Shown here: positions 26,890 through 35,112 of the stretch, piece after piece | Position numbering within the stretch: position 1 is the stretch's first letter | Layout of the letters: every line of letters begins with the position of its first letter | NCBI RefSeq assembly: GCF_001571365.1 | Contig: NZ_BCTQ01000002.1 | Span: forward strand, 124,001 to 188,000 | Reading direction: 5' to 3' | Origin: Achromobacter denitrificans NBRC 15125 | GTDB taxonomy: Bacteria; Pseudomonadota; Gammaproteobacteria; Burkholderiales; Burkholderiaceae_B | Length of the DNA: 64,000 nucleotides | Translations under genes and position numbers: made by a program | The notes under the pieces: generated by a model | The model's input: the letters and a program-made list of their open reading frames with translations, nothing else | Database searches by the model: none | Told to the model about the DNA's origin: nothing

Positions 26890-27795
26890 ATGGATTTTAG
26901 GCAACTGAGGCAATTCGTGGTGCTGGCCGCGGAATTGAACTATCGCAGGGCCGCCGAACGGCTGCACATGACCCAGCCGCCGCTGAGCGTCGCCATCAAG
27001 CGGCTGGAGGCCGAGGTCGGGGCCGCCCTGTTCGAGCGGGACCGCCTGGGCGTGCGCCTCACGGTGGCGGGCGGCGCCTTCCTGGGCGAAGCCCGGCGCC
27101 TGCTGGAAGGCGCCGACGCCGCGCTGGAAGTGGCGCGGGACGCCGCGCAGGGCCGCGTCGGCACGCTGCGGGTATGCGCGGTGCCGAGCGCGTCGCTCGC
27201 CCTGCTGCCTCGCATCCTCCCTGAATTCACGCGGCGGTTTCCGCATATCCGCCTGCGCCTTTCCAGCGGCAGCACGGTCGGCATCCTGGGCGAACTGCAA
27301 CGCGGCGAACTGGACGCCGCGCTCCTCGTGCCGCCGGCATCGGGCGTGCCCGGCATCGAGATCACCGGCGTGGGCAGGCAGCGGCTGGCGCTGGCGGTTC
27401 CTTCGGGCCACCGCATCGCCAGCCAGCGCACCGCCATGCTGTCGGACCTGGCGGAGGACGCGCTGGTTGCGCTGGCGCACTCCGACAGCCCGGGCTTCGC
27501 CAGCGAAATCGTCGCCGCCTGCCAGCGCGCCGGCTTCCATCCGAAAGTGATGCAGGAATCCTCGCATGCCCTGATCAGCCTGCCGCTCATCGCCGCGGGG
27601 CTGGGCGTGGCCATCGTGCCCGAGGCGCTGCGCCGGATCGCGATCGACAACGTCGCCTACGTGGACCTGCTGGACGTCTCGGGCGAGCCGCTGACCTACG
27701 CCATGGCGCTGGCGGCGCATGCCGGCTCCATGAACCCCGCGGTGCGCTGGTTCATGGACACCGCGCGCGAGGTTCTGCAGGCGCGGCCGGCCTAG
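26890..27795 (+). CDS. LysR-family transcriptional regulator
   Basis: A 301-residue LTTR: helix-turn-helix in residues 1-60 (DFRQLRQFVVLAAELNYRRA, then TQPPLSVAIKRLE) of the CatR/CbbR-like type, then an effector domain. GGAGAT precedes the ATG at 26890 by 6 nt. It follows serC by 51 bp on the same strand and converges on the TctC gene at 27813. It has no divergent partner, so its target is unclear. The DapA-like/TctC operon beyond the convergent junction is one candidate. Confidence 0.9.
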   Translation: MDFRQLRQFVVLAAELNYRRAAERLHMTQPPLSVAIKRLEAEVGAALFERDRLGVRLTVAGGAFLGEARRLLEGADAALEVARDAAQGRVGTLRVCAVPSASLALLPRILPEFTRRFPHIRLRLSSGSTVGILGELQRGELDAALLVPPASGVPGIEITGVGRQRLALAVPSGHRIASQRTAMLSDLAEDALVALAHSDSPGFASEIVAACQRAGFHPKVMQESSHALISLPLIAAGLGVAIVPEALRRIAIDNVAYVDLLDVSGEPLTYAMALAAHAGSMNPAVRWFMDTAREVLQARPA

Positions 27796-27812
27796 CCGGC
27801 CCGCCGCCGGCG

Positions 27813-28778
27813 CTACCGGGCGGGGCGCGCCAGCAGGGCCGCCCACTTCTCCTGCTCCGCCACGACCCGGCGCTTGAAGGCTTCTTGCGAAGGGTCCACG
27901 GGTTCGCTGCCGCGCGCGTAGATCTTTTCCTGCACCAGCGCGCCCTTGGCCACCGCGGCGATCGCAGCGTTCAGGCGGGCGACCACCGCGTCCGGCGTGC
28001 CCGCCGGCGCGGCGACGCCGGACAGCGATCCGCCCTCGACGTCCTTGCCCAGCACCTCCTTCACGGTGGGAATCGTCGGCAGGTTGGCGACGCGACGAGA
28101 CGAGGTCACGGCGAAGGGCCGGATCTGGCCCGCGTCGATGAACCCCACCGCGGTCACGGCCGAGACCGCCGTGACATCGGTGTTGCGGCTCATCACGGCC
28201 GTCAGGGATTCCGATCCGCTCTTGTAGGGCACGTGCAGCATCTTCACGCCGGTGGCCTGCTGCAGCAGCTCCATGACCTGGTAGTTGTCCGACCCTTCGC
28301 CCGCGGTGGAGAACGCGATCTTGTCGGCTTGGGCGGAGGCCGCCCTGATCACGTCCTGCAGCGATTGATAGGGGCTGTCCGCCCCCACCGCCAGCACCGT
28401 GGGCGTGTTGGCCAGCATGGCGATATAGGTGAAGTCCTTGTTCGGATCGTACGGCAGCGTCTTGTAGATGAGCGGGTTGACCGCGACCATGCCGTTGGTG
28501 ATCACCAGCAGGGTGTAGCCGTCGGCCCGCGACTTCGCCACCGCGCCCGCGGCGATCGAGCCTCCCGCTCCGCCGCGGTTCTCCACCACCACCGGCTGGC
28601 CCAGCTCGCGGGTGAGCCCTTCGGCGAATACTCGCGCCGTCGTGTCGGTTACACCGCCCGCGCCGAACGGCACGATCAGGCGGATGGGTTGCGTCGGGTA
28701 GGCGTCCGCCCATGCCGCCGCGGCGGGAAGGGCCAGGCTCAACAATGCCGCGGCGCAGCGGCGCAGTCCGTGCTTCAT
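27813..28778 (-). CDS. Bug/TctC-family periplasmic receptor beside a DapA-like aldolase
   Basis: A 321-residue secreted receptor with a signal peptide (residues 1-24, ending AAAWADAYP) and the motifs RLIVPFGAGGVTDT, VVVENRGGAGG and HVPYKSGSE. Its ATG overlaps the stop of the DapA-like gene as ATGA, so the two are translated as a unit. The ligand is probably the compound processed by that aldolase. It is very similar in layout to the TctC at 30355, both having ITNGMVAVNPLI, which suggests a local duplication. Confidence 0.9.
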   Translation of the reverse strand: MKHGLRRCAAALLSLALPAAAAWADAYPTQPIRLIVPFGAGGVTDTTARVFAEGLTRELGQPVVVENRGGAGGSIAAGAVAKSRADGYTLLVITNGMVAVNPLIYKTLPYDPNKDFTYIAMLANTPTVLAVGADSPYQSLQDVIRAASAQADKIAFSTAGEGSDNYQVMELLQQATGVKMLHVPYKSGSESLTAVMSRNTDVTAVSAVTAVGFIDAGQIRPFAVTSSRRVANLPTIPTVKEVLGKDVEGGSLSGVAAPAGTPDAVVARLNAAIAAVAKGALVQEKIYARGSEPVDPSQEAFKRRVVAEQEKWAALLARPAR

Positions 28779-29656
28779 TCGACTATCTCCATTTTTCTGA
28801 GGATTCCAAGCAATCTGTGTTCGAGATCGGCGGCCAGCGGCGCCAGCGGCGCGCGCAGGCGTCCGCTGTCGAAGCCGCGCAGCCGCAGGCCGGCGGCGAC
28901 CGTCCGGGGCAGGCCGTGGTCCATGAGGAAATTCAGCAGGTCGATCTGCCGGCCGAACCAGTCATCCGCGCCGGCCGTATCGCCGGCCACCGCGCAACGG
29001 TACAAGTTCAGCGCGAATTGGGGGCTGACGTTGGGCGAGGCCGTGCACCAGCCCGCCGCGCCGTCCGCGAAACCGGTGCGCGCCATGCAATTCAGGCCGA
29101 TGTAGACCGCGGCCCGGTCGCCGCAAGCCTCGCGCAGCCGCGCGATCTTGGACGGATCCGGGCTGCTTTCCTTGATCATGGTGACGTTGGGCAGTTCGGC
29201 CAGGCTCGCCAGGAACGGAACCGGCAGGTCGATGCCCGTGGTGAAGGGATTGTTGTAGACCATCACCGGAATGGAAACCGCCTGGCAGACCTCGCGGTAG
29301 TACGCGAGTATCTCCGCTTCGGTCAGCTTCCAATAGGTGCTCGGCAGCACCTGCACGGCCGCCGCGCCGGCGCGCTCGGCATAGCGCGCATGGCGCGCGG
29401 TGCTCGCCGTGCCCAGGCTGGACACGCCCGCCAGCACGGGCACGCGCCCTGCCGCTGCCGCGACCGCCGTGCGGATGACGGCTTCGCGCTCCGCGTCGTC
29501 CAGGTAGGGCAGGCAGCCGACGCTGCCCAGCGGCGCCAGTGCGTGCACGCCGTCGCCGATCAGCCGCTCGACGTGCCGTTCCAACATGCCGTGATCGACC
29601 CCGCCGCTGTCGTCGAACGGGGTCAGTAGATATCCGATGATGCCCTTCAGCCGCAT
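28775..29656 (-). CDS. Dihydrodipicolinate synthase-family lyase
   Basis: A 293-residue (beta/alpha)8 class I aldolase of the DapA/NanA superfamily. The Schiff-base lysine is Lys162 (MIKESSPD) and Tyr134 lies in VYNNPF. The GTTGE loop of true DapA, which binds the keto-acid substrate, is GSVGCLPYL here (44-52), so it is not a lysine-pathway enzyme. Sugar-acid or keto-acid aldolase/dehydratase activities are common in such branches. It is the first gene of a two-gene operon with a TctC receptor, divergent from a cupin gene at 29831 across 174 bp. Confidence 0.85.
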   Translation of the reverse strand: MRLKGIIGYLLTPFDDSGGVDHGMLERHVERLIGDGVHALAPLGSVGCLPYLDDAEREAVIRTAVAAAAGRVPVLAGVSSLGTASTARHARYAERAGAAAVQVLPSTYWKLTEAEILAYYREVCQAVSIPVMVYNNPFTTGIDLPVPFLASLAELPNVTMIKESSPDPSKIARLREACGDRAAVYIGLNCMARTGFADGAAGWCTASPNVSPQFALNLYRCAVAGDTAGADDWFGRQIDLLNFLMDHGLPRTVAAGLRLRGFDSGRLRAPLAPLAADLEHRLLGILRKMEIVE

Positions 29657-29830
29657 TGCTCGCTCTCCTTGATGCCCCGGAGTCTGGGGAGGCGGCCGCC
29701 CCCGGTCCAATACCGAATTCCTGGGCGCCTGATACTTCTCGCCATGGCGGCTCGCGGCCCCATTCTTGTATCCAGTATTTCTCCCGCGGGGCCGATAGAC
29801 TTTCCCGGCCAACTCACAAAGGAGCACGCC

Positions 29831-30277
29831 ATGAGCAGCAACGACACCCTCGAACGGCCGCCCGTCCACCACCTGCCCGAGTACCGCCGGCCGGAGGACA
29901 TGGACTGGGAGATGGGCCGCTTCAAGAACAAGACGAAGTTCCTTTTCCATACCCGGCAGGAGCGCCCGACCGAGCCGAACGCCGGCTTCCTGCACTACGA
30001 GCCCGGCGCGGGCTTCCGGCTGCACAAGCATGATTTCGCCCAGGTCTGGTACGTGATCGACGGCGAATTCGACATGGGCGGCAAGCGCTTCGGGCCGGGC
30101 ACCGTCGTGTTCCATCCCGATCCCCACATCGAGGAAGCGCTCAGCACCGAGACCGGCGGCACGCTGTTCTTCGTCCAGTACCAGGGCCCCACCACGGGCG
30201 CGCGGCCGGTGTACGAAGGCCGCATGAACATCAAGGGCCCCCTGCCCGACATCACGGACCAAGACCTCGAACATTGA
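29831..30277 (+). CDS. Small cupin-domain protein
   Basis: A 148-residue single-domain cupin: GAGFRLHKHDFAQVWYVIDG gives the first metal-binding cupin motif (HxH, then Glu in the GEF segment), and PGTVVFHPDPHIEE the second. AAGGAG lies 8 nt before the ATG at 29831. Cupins of this size can be dioxygenases, isomerases or lyases, and I cannot name the reaction. It lies between a DapA-like/TctC operon and a TctC/GntR pair and probably belongs to the same catabolic unit. Confidence 0.8.
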   Translation: MSSNDTLERPPVHHLPEYRRPEDMDWEMGRFKNKTKFLFHTRQERPTEPNAGFLHYEPGAGFRLHKHDFAQVWYVIDGEFDMGGKRFGPGTVVFHPDPHIEEALSTETGGTLFFVQYQGPTTGARPVYEGRMNIKGPLPDITDQDLEH

Positions 30278-30289
30278 GGCGGGGCCGGC

Positions 30290-30320
30290 CGGGAGCGGCG
30301 GCACCAGCCGCCCTCTCCCG
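30290..30320 (+). other. Strong hairpin between the cupin gene and tctC
   Basis: CGGGAG and GGCGGC pair with GCCGCC and CTCCCG around a four-base ACCA loop, with one and two unpaired bases. There is no T run, so it is more likely a processing or stabilising hairpin that uncouples the cupin and TctC expression levels than a full terminator. Confidence 0.45.
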
Positions 30321-30354
30321 AGCACAACCACAACGATCCAAGGAGACAGACATC

Positions 30355-31320
30355 ATGACCGCATTCCCCTTGCGCTGGTGCGCCGCCGCGTTGGCGCTCT
30401 GCCTGGCCGGCGCGGCGCAGGCCGCCCAGGCCTGGCCCGAACAGCCCATCACGCTCGTCGTCCCGTTCGGCGCGGGCGGCATCACCGATCTGACGGCCAG
30501 AACCGTGGCCAGGCAGTTGCAGGCCGAACTGGGCAAGCCCGTCATCGTCGAGAACAAGCCCGGCGCCGGCGGCAACATCGCCGCCGACATCGTGGCCAGG
30601 GCCAAGCCCGACGGCTATACGCTGATGATCATCACCAACGGCATGGTCGCCGTGAACCCGCTGATCCATCGTCAGCTCGGCTACGACGCCTTCCGCGATT
30701 TCGCCTACGTTTCCATGATCGCCAGCACGCCGCTGGTGCTGGTCGTGCCCGAAAGCTCGCCCGTGAAGGACCTGCCGTCGCTGATCGGCCGCGCCCGGAC
30801 CCGGCCCGAGGCCGTCTCCTTCGCCAGTTCCGGGCAGGGCACGTCGATCCACCAGGTGTTCGCGCTGCTGCAGAAAGAGACCGGCACCTCGCTCATGCAC
30901 GTGCCGTACAAAAGCGGCGCCGAAGCGGCCACCGCGCTCCTGTCCGGCGTCGTCGACGTGACCGCCGTGGAAACCGTGGTGGTGGGTCCTTTCGTGCAGT
31001 CGGGCAAGATGCGCGCCCTGGGCGTCACGTCGAGCAAGCCGGTGCCCAACCTGCCCGAGGTCCCCGTGGCCAGCGCCGGCCTGGGCGCCGAGTTCGACGT
31101 GGGCTCGATCTCGGGGCTCGTCGCCCCGGCAGCCACGCCCGCCTCGATCCTGGCCGCCCTGGAGCGCGCCATGCAGGTCGTGGCGCAGAGCGACGGCATG
31201 GCGCAGCTGTATGCGCAAGGCAGCCAGCCCATGCCGACGGGATCGCGGGTCTTCCAGGAACGGATGCGCCAGGAAGAAGCAAAATGGCGACGGGTGTTCG
31301 CCGGCGATCCCGCAAAATAG
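30355..31320 (+). CDS. Bug/TctC-family periplasmic receptor upstream of a GntR gene
   Basis: A 321-residue secreted receptor with a signal peptide (MTAFPLRWCAAALALCLAG, then AAQAAQA) and the motifs TLVVPFGAGGITDLTA, VIVENKPGAGGN and HVPYKSGAEA. AAGGAG lies about 10 nt before the ATG at 30355. It resembles the receptor at 27813 in several blocks. The GntR gene follows 38 bp downstream, so this receptor and the regulator likely form a transcript with the cupin gene. Confidence 0.9.
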   Translation: MTAFPLRWCAAALALCLAGAAQAAQAWPEQPITLVVPFGAGGITDLTARTVARQLQAELGKPVIVENKPGAGGNIAADIVARAKPDGYTLMIITNGMVAVNPLIHRQLGYDAFRDFAYVSMIASTPLVLVVPESSPVKDLPSLIGRARTRPEAVSFASSGQGTSIHQVFALLQKETGTSLMHVPYKSGAEAATALLSGVVDVTAVETVVVGPFVQSGKMRALGVTSSKPVPNLPEVPVASAGLGAEFDVGSISGLVAPAATPASILAALERAMQVVAQSDGMAQLYAQGSQPMPTGSRVFQERMRQEEAKWRRVFAGDPAK

Positions 31321-31358
31321 GCGGCGGCCCGGGCGGGTTCAGGCAAAGGAGACGGTCG

Positions 31359-32102
31359 ATGGACCATGGACGCGATTACACGGAAGATCTGGTGCAGCAT
31401 CTGGTGGACTCGATCTCCCGGAAGATTTTCGACGGCACGTACCCGCCCGGACAGAAGCTGCGGCAGGAGTCGATGGCCGAGGAATACGACGTCAGCCGCA
31501 CGCCCGTGCGCGAAGCATTCCGACAGCTGGAGATCAAGGGCCTGATCGTCCAGCAGCCGCGCTACGGCGCCACGGTGGTCGCGCCCACCATCAAGGACAT
31601 CGGCGCCAACTACTGGCTGCGGGGCGAGCTGGAGGGCATGGCGGCCGAACTGGCGGCGCGCTGGATTTCGGATGCCGACCTGCAACGCCTGCAATGCGCC
31701 CATGCCGAATGCGCCGCCGCGGTCTCGGCCTTGTACGCGGAGGTCAACGCCGGGGCGGCGCCCGCCTCCCGTCCGGCCGCCGAAGCCATGCGGCACTGGG
31801 TGGCCCGCAACCAGGAATTCCACGCCCTGATCTTCCGCGCCGCCGGCAACCCGTCGCTGGAGCGCATCATCAAGGACCTGCATACCGATTACACGAAGAA
31901 CATCCTCAACATGACGGTGCTCGGCATGTACGAAACCCGCATGAAGAAGAATATCGAGCATCACGCGGCCATCGTCGCGGCCCTCACGACGCGCGACGCC
32001 GCGGCCTCGCGCGCGGCCATGCGCGCCCATATCCACGAGTCCGGCGAGTTCGTCGTGGAATGGCTTCAGAAGCGCCCGCCGGCGCGCCCGTCCCGCCGCT
32101 GA
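31359..32102 (+). CDS. GntR-family regulator (FadR/FCD subfamily)
   Basis: A 247-residue regulator. The winged helix covers about residues 10-75 (SRKIFDGTYPPGQKLRQESM, then DVSRTPVREAFRQLE), followed by the all-helical FCD effector domain with its metal-ligand histidines (NQEFHALIF and NIEHHAAIV). FCD regulators usually repress catabolic operons and respond to organic acids. AAAGGAG precedes the ATG by 8 nt. It most likely governs the surrounding DapA-like/cupin/TctC genes. Confidence 0.9.
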   Translation: MDHGRDYTEDLVQHLVDSISRKIFDGTYPPGQKLRQESMAEEYDVSRTPVREAFRQLEIKGLIVQQPRYGATVVAPTIKDIGANYWLRGELEGMAAELAARWISDADLQRLQCAHAECAAAVSALYAEVNAGAAPASRPAAEAMRHWVARNQEFHALIFRAAGNPSLERIIKDLHTDYTKNILNMTVLGMYETRMKKNIEHHAAIVAALTTRDAAASRAAMRAHIHESGEFVVEWLQKRPPARPSRR

Positions 32103-32148
32103 ACGCCCGTCGCCGGCGGCCGCGGGCACGAACCCGCCTGGCCGCGGC

Positions 32149-32844
32149 TCAGAAGGCGTCCAGCCATAGATCGAGCGCCTGGCGCGCGTGGCGCGCCAGC
32201 GACGGGCCATGCTGCGCGGCGTCGCGGCGGACGGCGGCGGGATCGATGCCGCGCAGGCTCAATTCGCAGGCATGGCCGATCAGCCACTGCTCGATCTTCG
32301 CCGCGTCGGCTTCCAGGTGGAATTGCAGGCCCAGTATCCGCGGTCCCAGCGCAAACGCCTGGTTGGGAAAGCCCGGCGTTTCGGCAAGGCGCCGCGCTCC
32401 AGCCGGAATGCCGAACTGGTCGCCGTGCCAATGCAGCACTGGCACGGACTCGACCGCCCGCAACGGCGATTCGCGGCCTTCCCCGGTCAGCGTCAAGGGC
32501 GCATAGCCGATTTCGACGCGTCCGGTCGACGCCACCTCCGCCCCCAGGGCCGCCGCCATGAGTTGCGCGCCCAGGCAGATGCCCAGGGTCGGCCTGTCGC
32601 GGCGCAGCCGCTCGCCAATGGCCCGCAGCTCGGCTTCCAGGAAGGGATAGCGGTCGGTTTCGTAGACCCCGATGGGCCCGCCCAGGATCACGACGAGATC
32701 GGCCTGCGCCAGGACGTCGGGGTCTATCGCGTCCACGCCCGCCTCCAGGTAGCGCACGGCATAACCCCGGTCCGCCAGGGCCGGCGCCAGGACTCCCAGG
32801 TCTTCGAAAGGAACATGGCGGATCGCAAGGGCGAGGCGGCTCAT
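32149..32844 (-). CDS. Class I glutamine amidotransferase-like protein
   Basis: A 231-residue stand-alone type 1 glutamine amidotransferase domain. The nucleophile is Cys90 (LGICLGAQLMA) and the His-Glu pair lies in GLQFHLEAD. Similar proteins are annotated as GMP-synthase-like; some hydrolyse gamma-glutamyl compounds. I start at MSRLALAIRH (32844), overlapping the upstream small gene by 4 nt (ATGA). It is the last gene of the yggS operon. The substrate is unknown. Confidence 0.85.
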   Translation of the reverse strand: MSRLALAIRHVPFEDLGVLAPALADRGYAVRYLEAGVDAIDPDVLAQADLVVILGGPIGVYETDRYPFLEAELRAIGERLRRDRPTLGICLGAQLMAAALGAEVASTGRVEIGYAPLTLTGEGRESPLRAVESVPVLHWHGDQFGIPAGARRLAETPGFPNQAFALGPRILGLQFHLEADAAKIEQWLIGHACELSLRGIDPAAVRRDAAQHGPSLARHARQALDLWLDAF

Positions 32845-33128
32845 GACAGCGACTCCTGGCGGCGGCACGCGCGGCGCCCCGCCGCGCCCGCCAGGCCTTC
32901 CGGAACGGACTTGAACAGGGTTTCCGAGGCCAGCACGCGAATGCCGGCCGGGGTGCTTTCGAGCAGCCGCCGCTCGCCGTCGGCGATCTGCAGGCTGACC
33001 TGGTAGCCATCCTCGGACGGCAGGCGCGACGCGATCTCCCGGCAGTCATCCTGCGTCGAGGCGAGGGTCGATTCGAAATGGCCGATGAGGCGGCCGTGGC
33101 GCATGATGACGAGTCGGTGAACCGGCAT
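32841..33128 (-). CDS. Small uncharacterised protein in the yggS operon
   Basis: A 95-residue protein that I do not recognise. It begins MPVHRLVIMRHGRLIGHFES, contains a central DGYQVSLQIADGERRLLES stretch that looks like two beta strands, and ends in a basic tail. AGGA lies 8 nt before the ATG. Its stop overlaps the amidotransferase start by 4 nt and it follows yggS by 45 bp, so it is a real member of a three-gene operon. Soluble, no signal peptide. Confidence 0.65.
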   Translation of the reverse strand: MPVHRLVIMRHGRLIGHFESTLASTQDDCREIASRLPSEDGYQVSLQIADGERRLLESTPAGIRVLASETLFKSVPEGLAGAAGRRACRRQESLS

Positions 33129-33173
33129 GGGGCGGATCCTGTAGGACGGTAGAACGGTGGGAAGATGGCGGCG

Positions 33174-34001
33174 TCAGGCCGCGGAATCGGCGCCGGGATC
33201 GGTCGGCCAGTAATAGGAATCCGGCGTATTGCGGGCGCCGAAGATGGCCTGCCCGACCCGCACCACCGTCGCGCCTTCCTCGATGGCGATTTCGTAGTCG
33301 CCGGACATGCCCATCGACAGGTCGTCCAGGCCGATCCCGGCAGGACAGTCCTGGCGCAGCCGGTCCCGCAGCGAACGCAGCAGGATGAAGCATTCCCGCA
33401 CCCGCGCGGCCTCGGCCGAAAATACCGCCAGCGTCATCAGCCCGCGCACGCGCAGCGCCGGAAAGGACGGCATCTGCCGCAGGAAGGCCGCGGTCTCGTC
33501 CGGATGCAGGCCGTACTTGCTGGCCTCGCCCGACGTGTTGACCTGCACGAACACGTCCAGCGCGCGGCCTTCGGCCTGCAGGCGCCGGTCCAGCGCCTCG
33601 GCCACTCTCAAGCTGTCGAGCGCCTGGAACTCGGCGGCGTAGCGCGCGACCAGCTTGGCCTTGTTGGTCTGCAGATGGCCGATGACCGACCATTTCAGAT
33701 CGGTCAGGTCGGCCATGGCATCCCACTTGCGCGACACTTCTTGCAGCTTGTTCTCGCCGAGATAGCGGCAGCCCGCGGCATAGGCCAGCCGGATGCGCGC
33801 CTCTTCCACGGTCTTGCTCACGGGCAACAGGCGCACGCTGGCGGGATCGCGCCCGGCGCGCTCGCAGGCCGCCGCGATCCGGCCGTGCACGGTAGCCAGG
33901 TTGCGGCGGAAGTCTTCCACCGATTCCGCCTTCGGCCATCGGCCGTGCTGGTCGTGCTGCGTCTGGGTATCGCTGCCCGGACCCTGGGTGTCTTGGTTCA
34001 T
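33174..34001 (-). CDS. yggS: YggS/PLPBP-family PLP homeostasis protein
   Basis: A 275-residue PLP-binding TIM-barrel protein of the YggS/PROSC family. The PLP lysine is Lys63 (LLPVSKTVEEAR), followed by YLGENKLQEV, IGHLQTNKAK, VNTSGEASKYGL, LSMGMSGDYEIAI and VRVGQAIFG, all family hallmarks. Family proteins buffer PLP and affect amino-acid pools; no catalysis is known. The N-terminal 25 residues are polar and longer than usual. I start at MNQDTQ (34001). The mRNA leader would include a strong hairpin (34027-34057), and an AT-rich dyad lies just upstream. Confidence 0.9.
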   Translation of the reverse strand: MNQDTQGPGSDTQTQHDQHGRWPKAESVEDFRRNLATVHGRIAAACERAGRDPASVRLLPVSKTVEEARIRLAYAAGCRYLGENKLQEVSRKWDAMADLTDLKWSVIGHLQTNKAKLVARYAAEFQALDSLRVAEALDRRLQAEGRALDVFVQVNTSGEASKYGLHPDETAAFLRQMPSFPALRVRGLMTLAVFSAEAARVRECFILLRSLRDRLRQDCPAGIGLDDLSMGMSGDYEIAIEEGATVVRVGQAIFGARNTPDSYYWPTDPGADSAA

Positions 34002-34026
34002 GCCTGTACCTCGCGTAGGTGCGCAA

Positions 34027-34057
34027 CGCGCGGCGGAAGCCAGCTTCCGCACGCGCG
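34027..34057 (-). other. Strong hairpin in the yggS leader
   Basis: CGCGCG-GCGGAAG pairs with CTTCCGC-a-CGCGCG (13 bp, one bulge, four-base loop), 25 bp before the yggS ATG. On the plus strand it is followed by GTTTTTTG and would look like a terminator, but no plus-strand gene reads into it, so a role as a 5' leader hairpin of yggS, or a barrier between transcription units, is more likely. Confidence 0.55.
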
Positions 34058-34061
34058 GTTT

Positions 34062-34093
34062 TTTGTCATAGGTCAAATATTATCATGACCTAT
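34062..34093. promoter_or_regulatory. AT-rich dyad upstream of yggS (related half of a 38-bp element)
   Basis: Starts TTTGTCATAGGTCA exactly like the element at 37497, and has its own perfect arms ATAGGTCA (34068-34075) and TGACCTAT (34086-34093) around an AATATTAT centre. The distal AGGACAAA arm seen at the other two sites is missing. It sits about 60 bp before the yggS start. Confidence 0.55.
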
Positions 34094-34123
34094 AAAGCGT
34101 TACGCAAGCGATGCGCCGACGAC

Positions 34124-34990
34124 TCAGCCGCCGGCGGCCAGCCAGGAACGCGGCGACGCGCCCATCCGCTGCCGGAACGCCTTGGACAACGACGAGGCGC
34201 TGGCGAAGCCCAGCTCCGCCGCCACCAGTTTCACGGGCCGGCCGGCGCGCACCATGGAGGCCGCGAGGCTCAGGCGCCAGTCCGTCAGATAGGCCGCCGG
34301 CGTGGCGCCGGTGGCCTCCTTGAAGGCCGCCGCGAAGGCGCTGCGCGACATGCCGGCGACCTCGGCCATTTTCGCCAGCGGCCACTCGTCGCAAGGCGCG
34401 CGGTGCACGGCCACCAGCGCCCGGGCCAGGCGCGGGTCCGACAGGCCCATGACCAGGCCGCGCGTGACGCCGGCTTCTCCCGGATGGTCGAGGATCCACC
34501 GGAGCAGCTGGATCAGCACCACCTCGAACAGCCGGTCGGCCAACAGCCGCGAGCCGCAGCGCACGTGGTCGGCTTCGGCGAACAGCAGGTCCAGCGCCGG
34601 GGCCAGCCCCTCGACGGCGGCCAGGGGCACGCGGATCAGCGGCGGCAGCGACCGCACCAGGGGATTGCGGTCCCCGCCGTCGAAATCGAGCGCCGCGCAG
34701 GTGAAGTCCGACCCGTCCACGGGCGGGTTCACGAACTCGTGCCGCAGCGCGCGGGGGTAGAAGAGCAGCGTGGGCTCGTCCAGGTGTATGCGCGGCGTGG
34801 CGGTTTCGCCCGGACGATGCCGCAGTTCCATCTGGCCGCGCCGCAAGACGTGCAGGAAACCGCGCCCCGGCACCGCCTCGAACGCCTGGGTGCCGCAGAG
34901 CGCGCCGGTGTGGAACAGCGTGGCCCGCACCCTGAAGCGGTCCAGCAGCGCCGAGAGCCGGTCTACCTGGGGAAAGGCGACATCATTCAT
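34124..34990 (-). CDS. AraC-family regulator with N-terminal cupin
   Basis: A 288-residue AraC/XylS protein. The N-terminal half is a cupin-type ligand domain (the cupin_6 type: VRATLFHTGALCG, then HVLRRGQMELRH), the C-terminal third holds two helix-turn-helix motifs (LAKMAEVAGMSRSAFAAAFK and PVKLVAAELGFASASSLSKA). I start at MNDVAFPQ (34990). It is divergent from the AhpD-like gene at 35113 with TGGAC repeats between them. This arrangement, an AraC cupin regulator next to an AhpD-like or carboxymuconolactone-decarboxylase-like gene, is common and suggests oxidative-stress or aldehyde-type induction. Confidence 0.9.
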   Translation of the reverse strand: MNDVAFPQVDRLSALLDRFRVRATLFHTGALCGTQAFEAVPGRGFLHVLRRGQMELRHRPGETATPRIHLDEPTLLFYPRALRHEFVNPPVDGSDFTCAALDFDGGDRNPLVRSLPPLIRVPLAAVEGLAPALDLLFAEADHVRCGSRLLADRLFEVVLIQLLRWILDHPGEAGVTRGLVMGLSDPRLARALVAVHRAPCDEWPLAKMAEVAGMSRSAFAAAFKEATGATPAAYLTDWRLSLAASMVRAGRPVKLVAAELGFASASSLSKAFRQRMGASPRSWLAAGG

Positions 34991-34994
34991 GACT

Positions 34995-35040
34995 TGGACG
35001 TATGGACAATTTTCGTGGACATGAGAGCACCATGCGTCCA
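34995..35040. promoter_or_regulatory. TGGAC repeats, candidate AraC operator
   Basis: TGGAC occurs at 34995, 35003 and 35016 and in reverse (GTCCA) at 35036, all in the 122-bp divergent region between the AraC gene and the AhpD-like gene. AraC proteins bind direct repeats, so these are plausible half sites. Confidence 0.45.
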
Positions 35041-35112
35041 GACATTCTACGTACGATTCCCAGTAACCACCCGACAGGGATGGCCTCTTTTTCATTTCCA
35101 GGAGTTACCGTC

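Noticed and set aside
28775-29656. Lysine-pathway DapA
   Set aside because: The GTTGE substrate loop is not conserved and the gene is coupled to a TctC receptor.
34027-34064. Rho-independent terminator on the plus strand
   Set aside because: Sequence fits (stem plus GTTTTTT), but no plus-strand gene transcribes toward it; treated as a leader hairpin of yggS instead.
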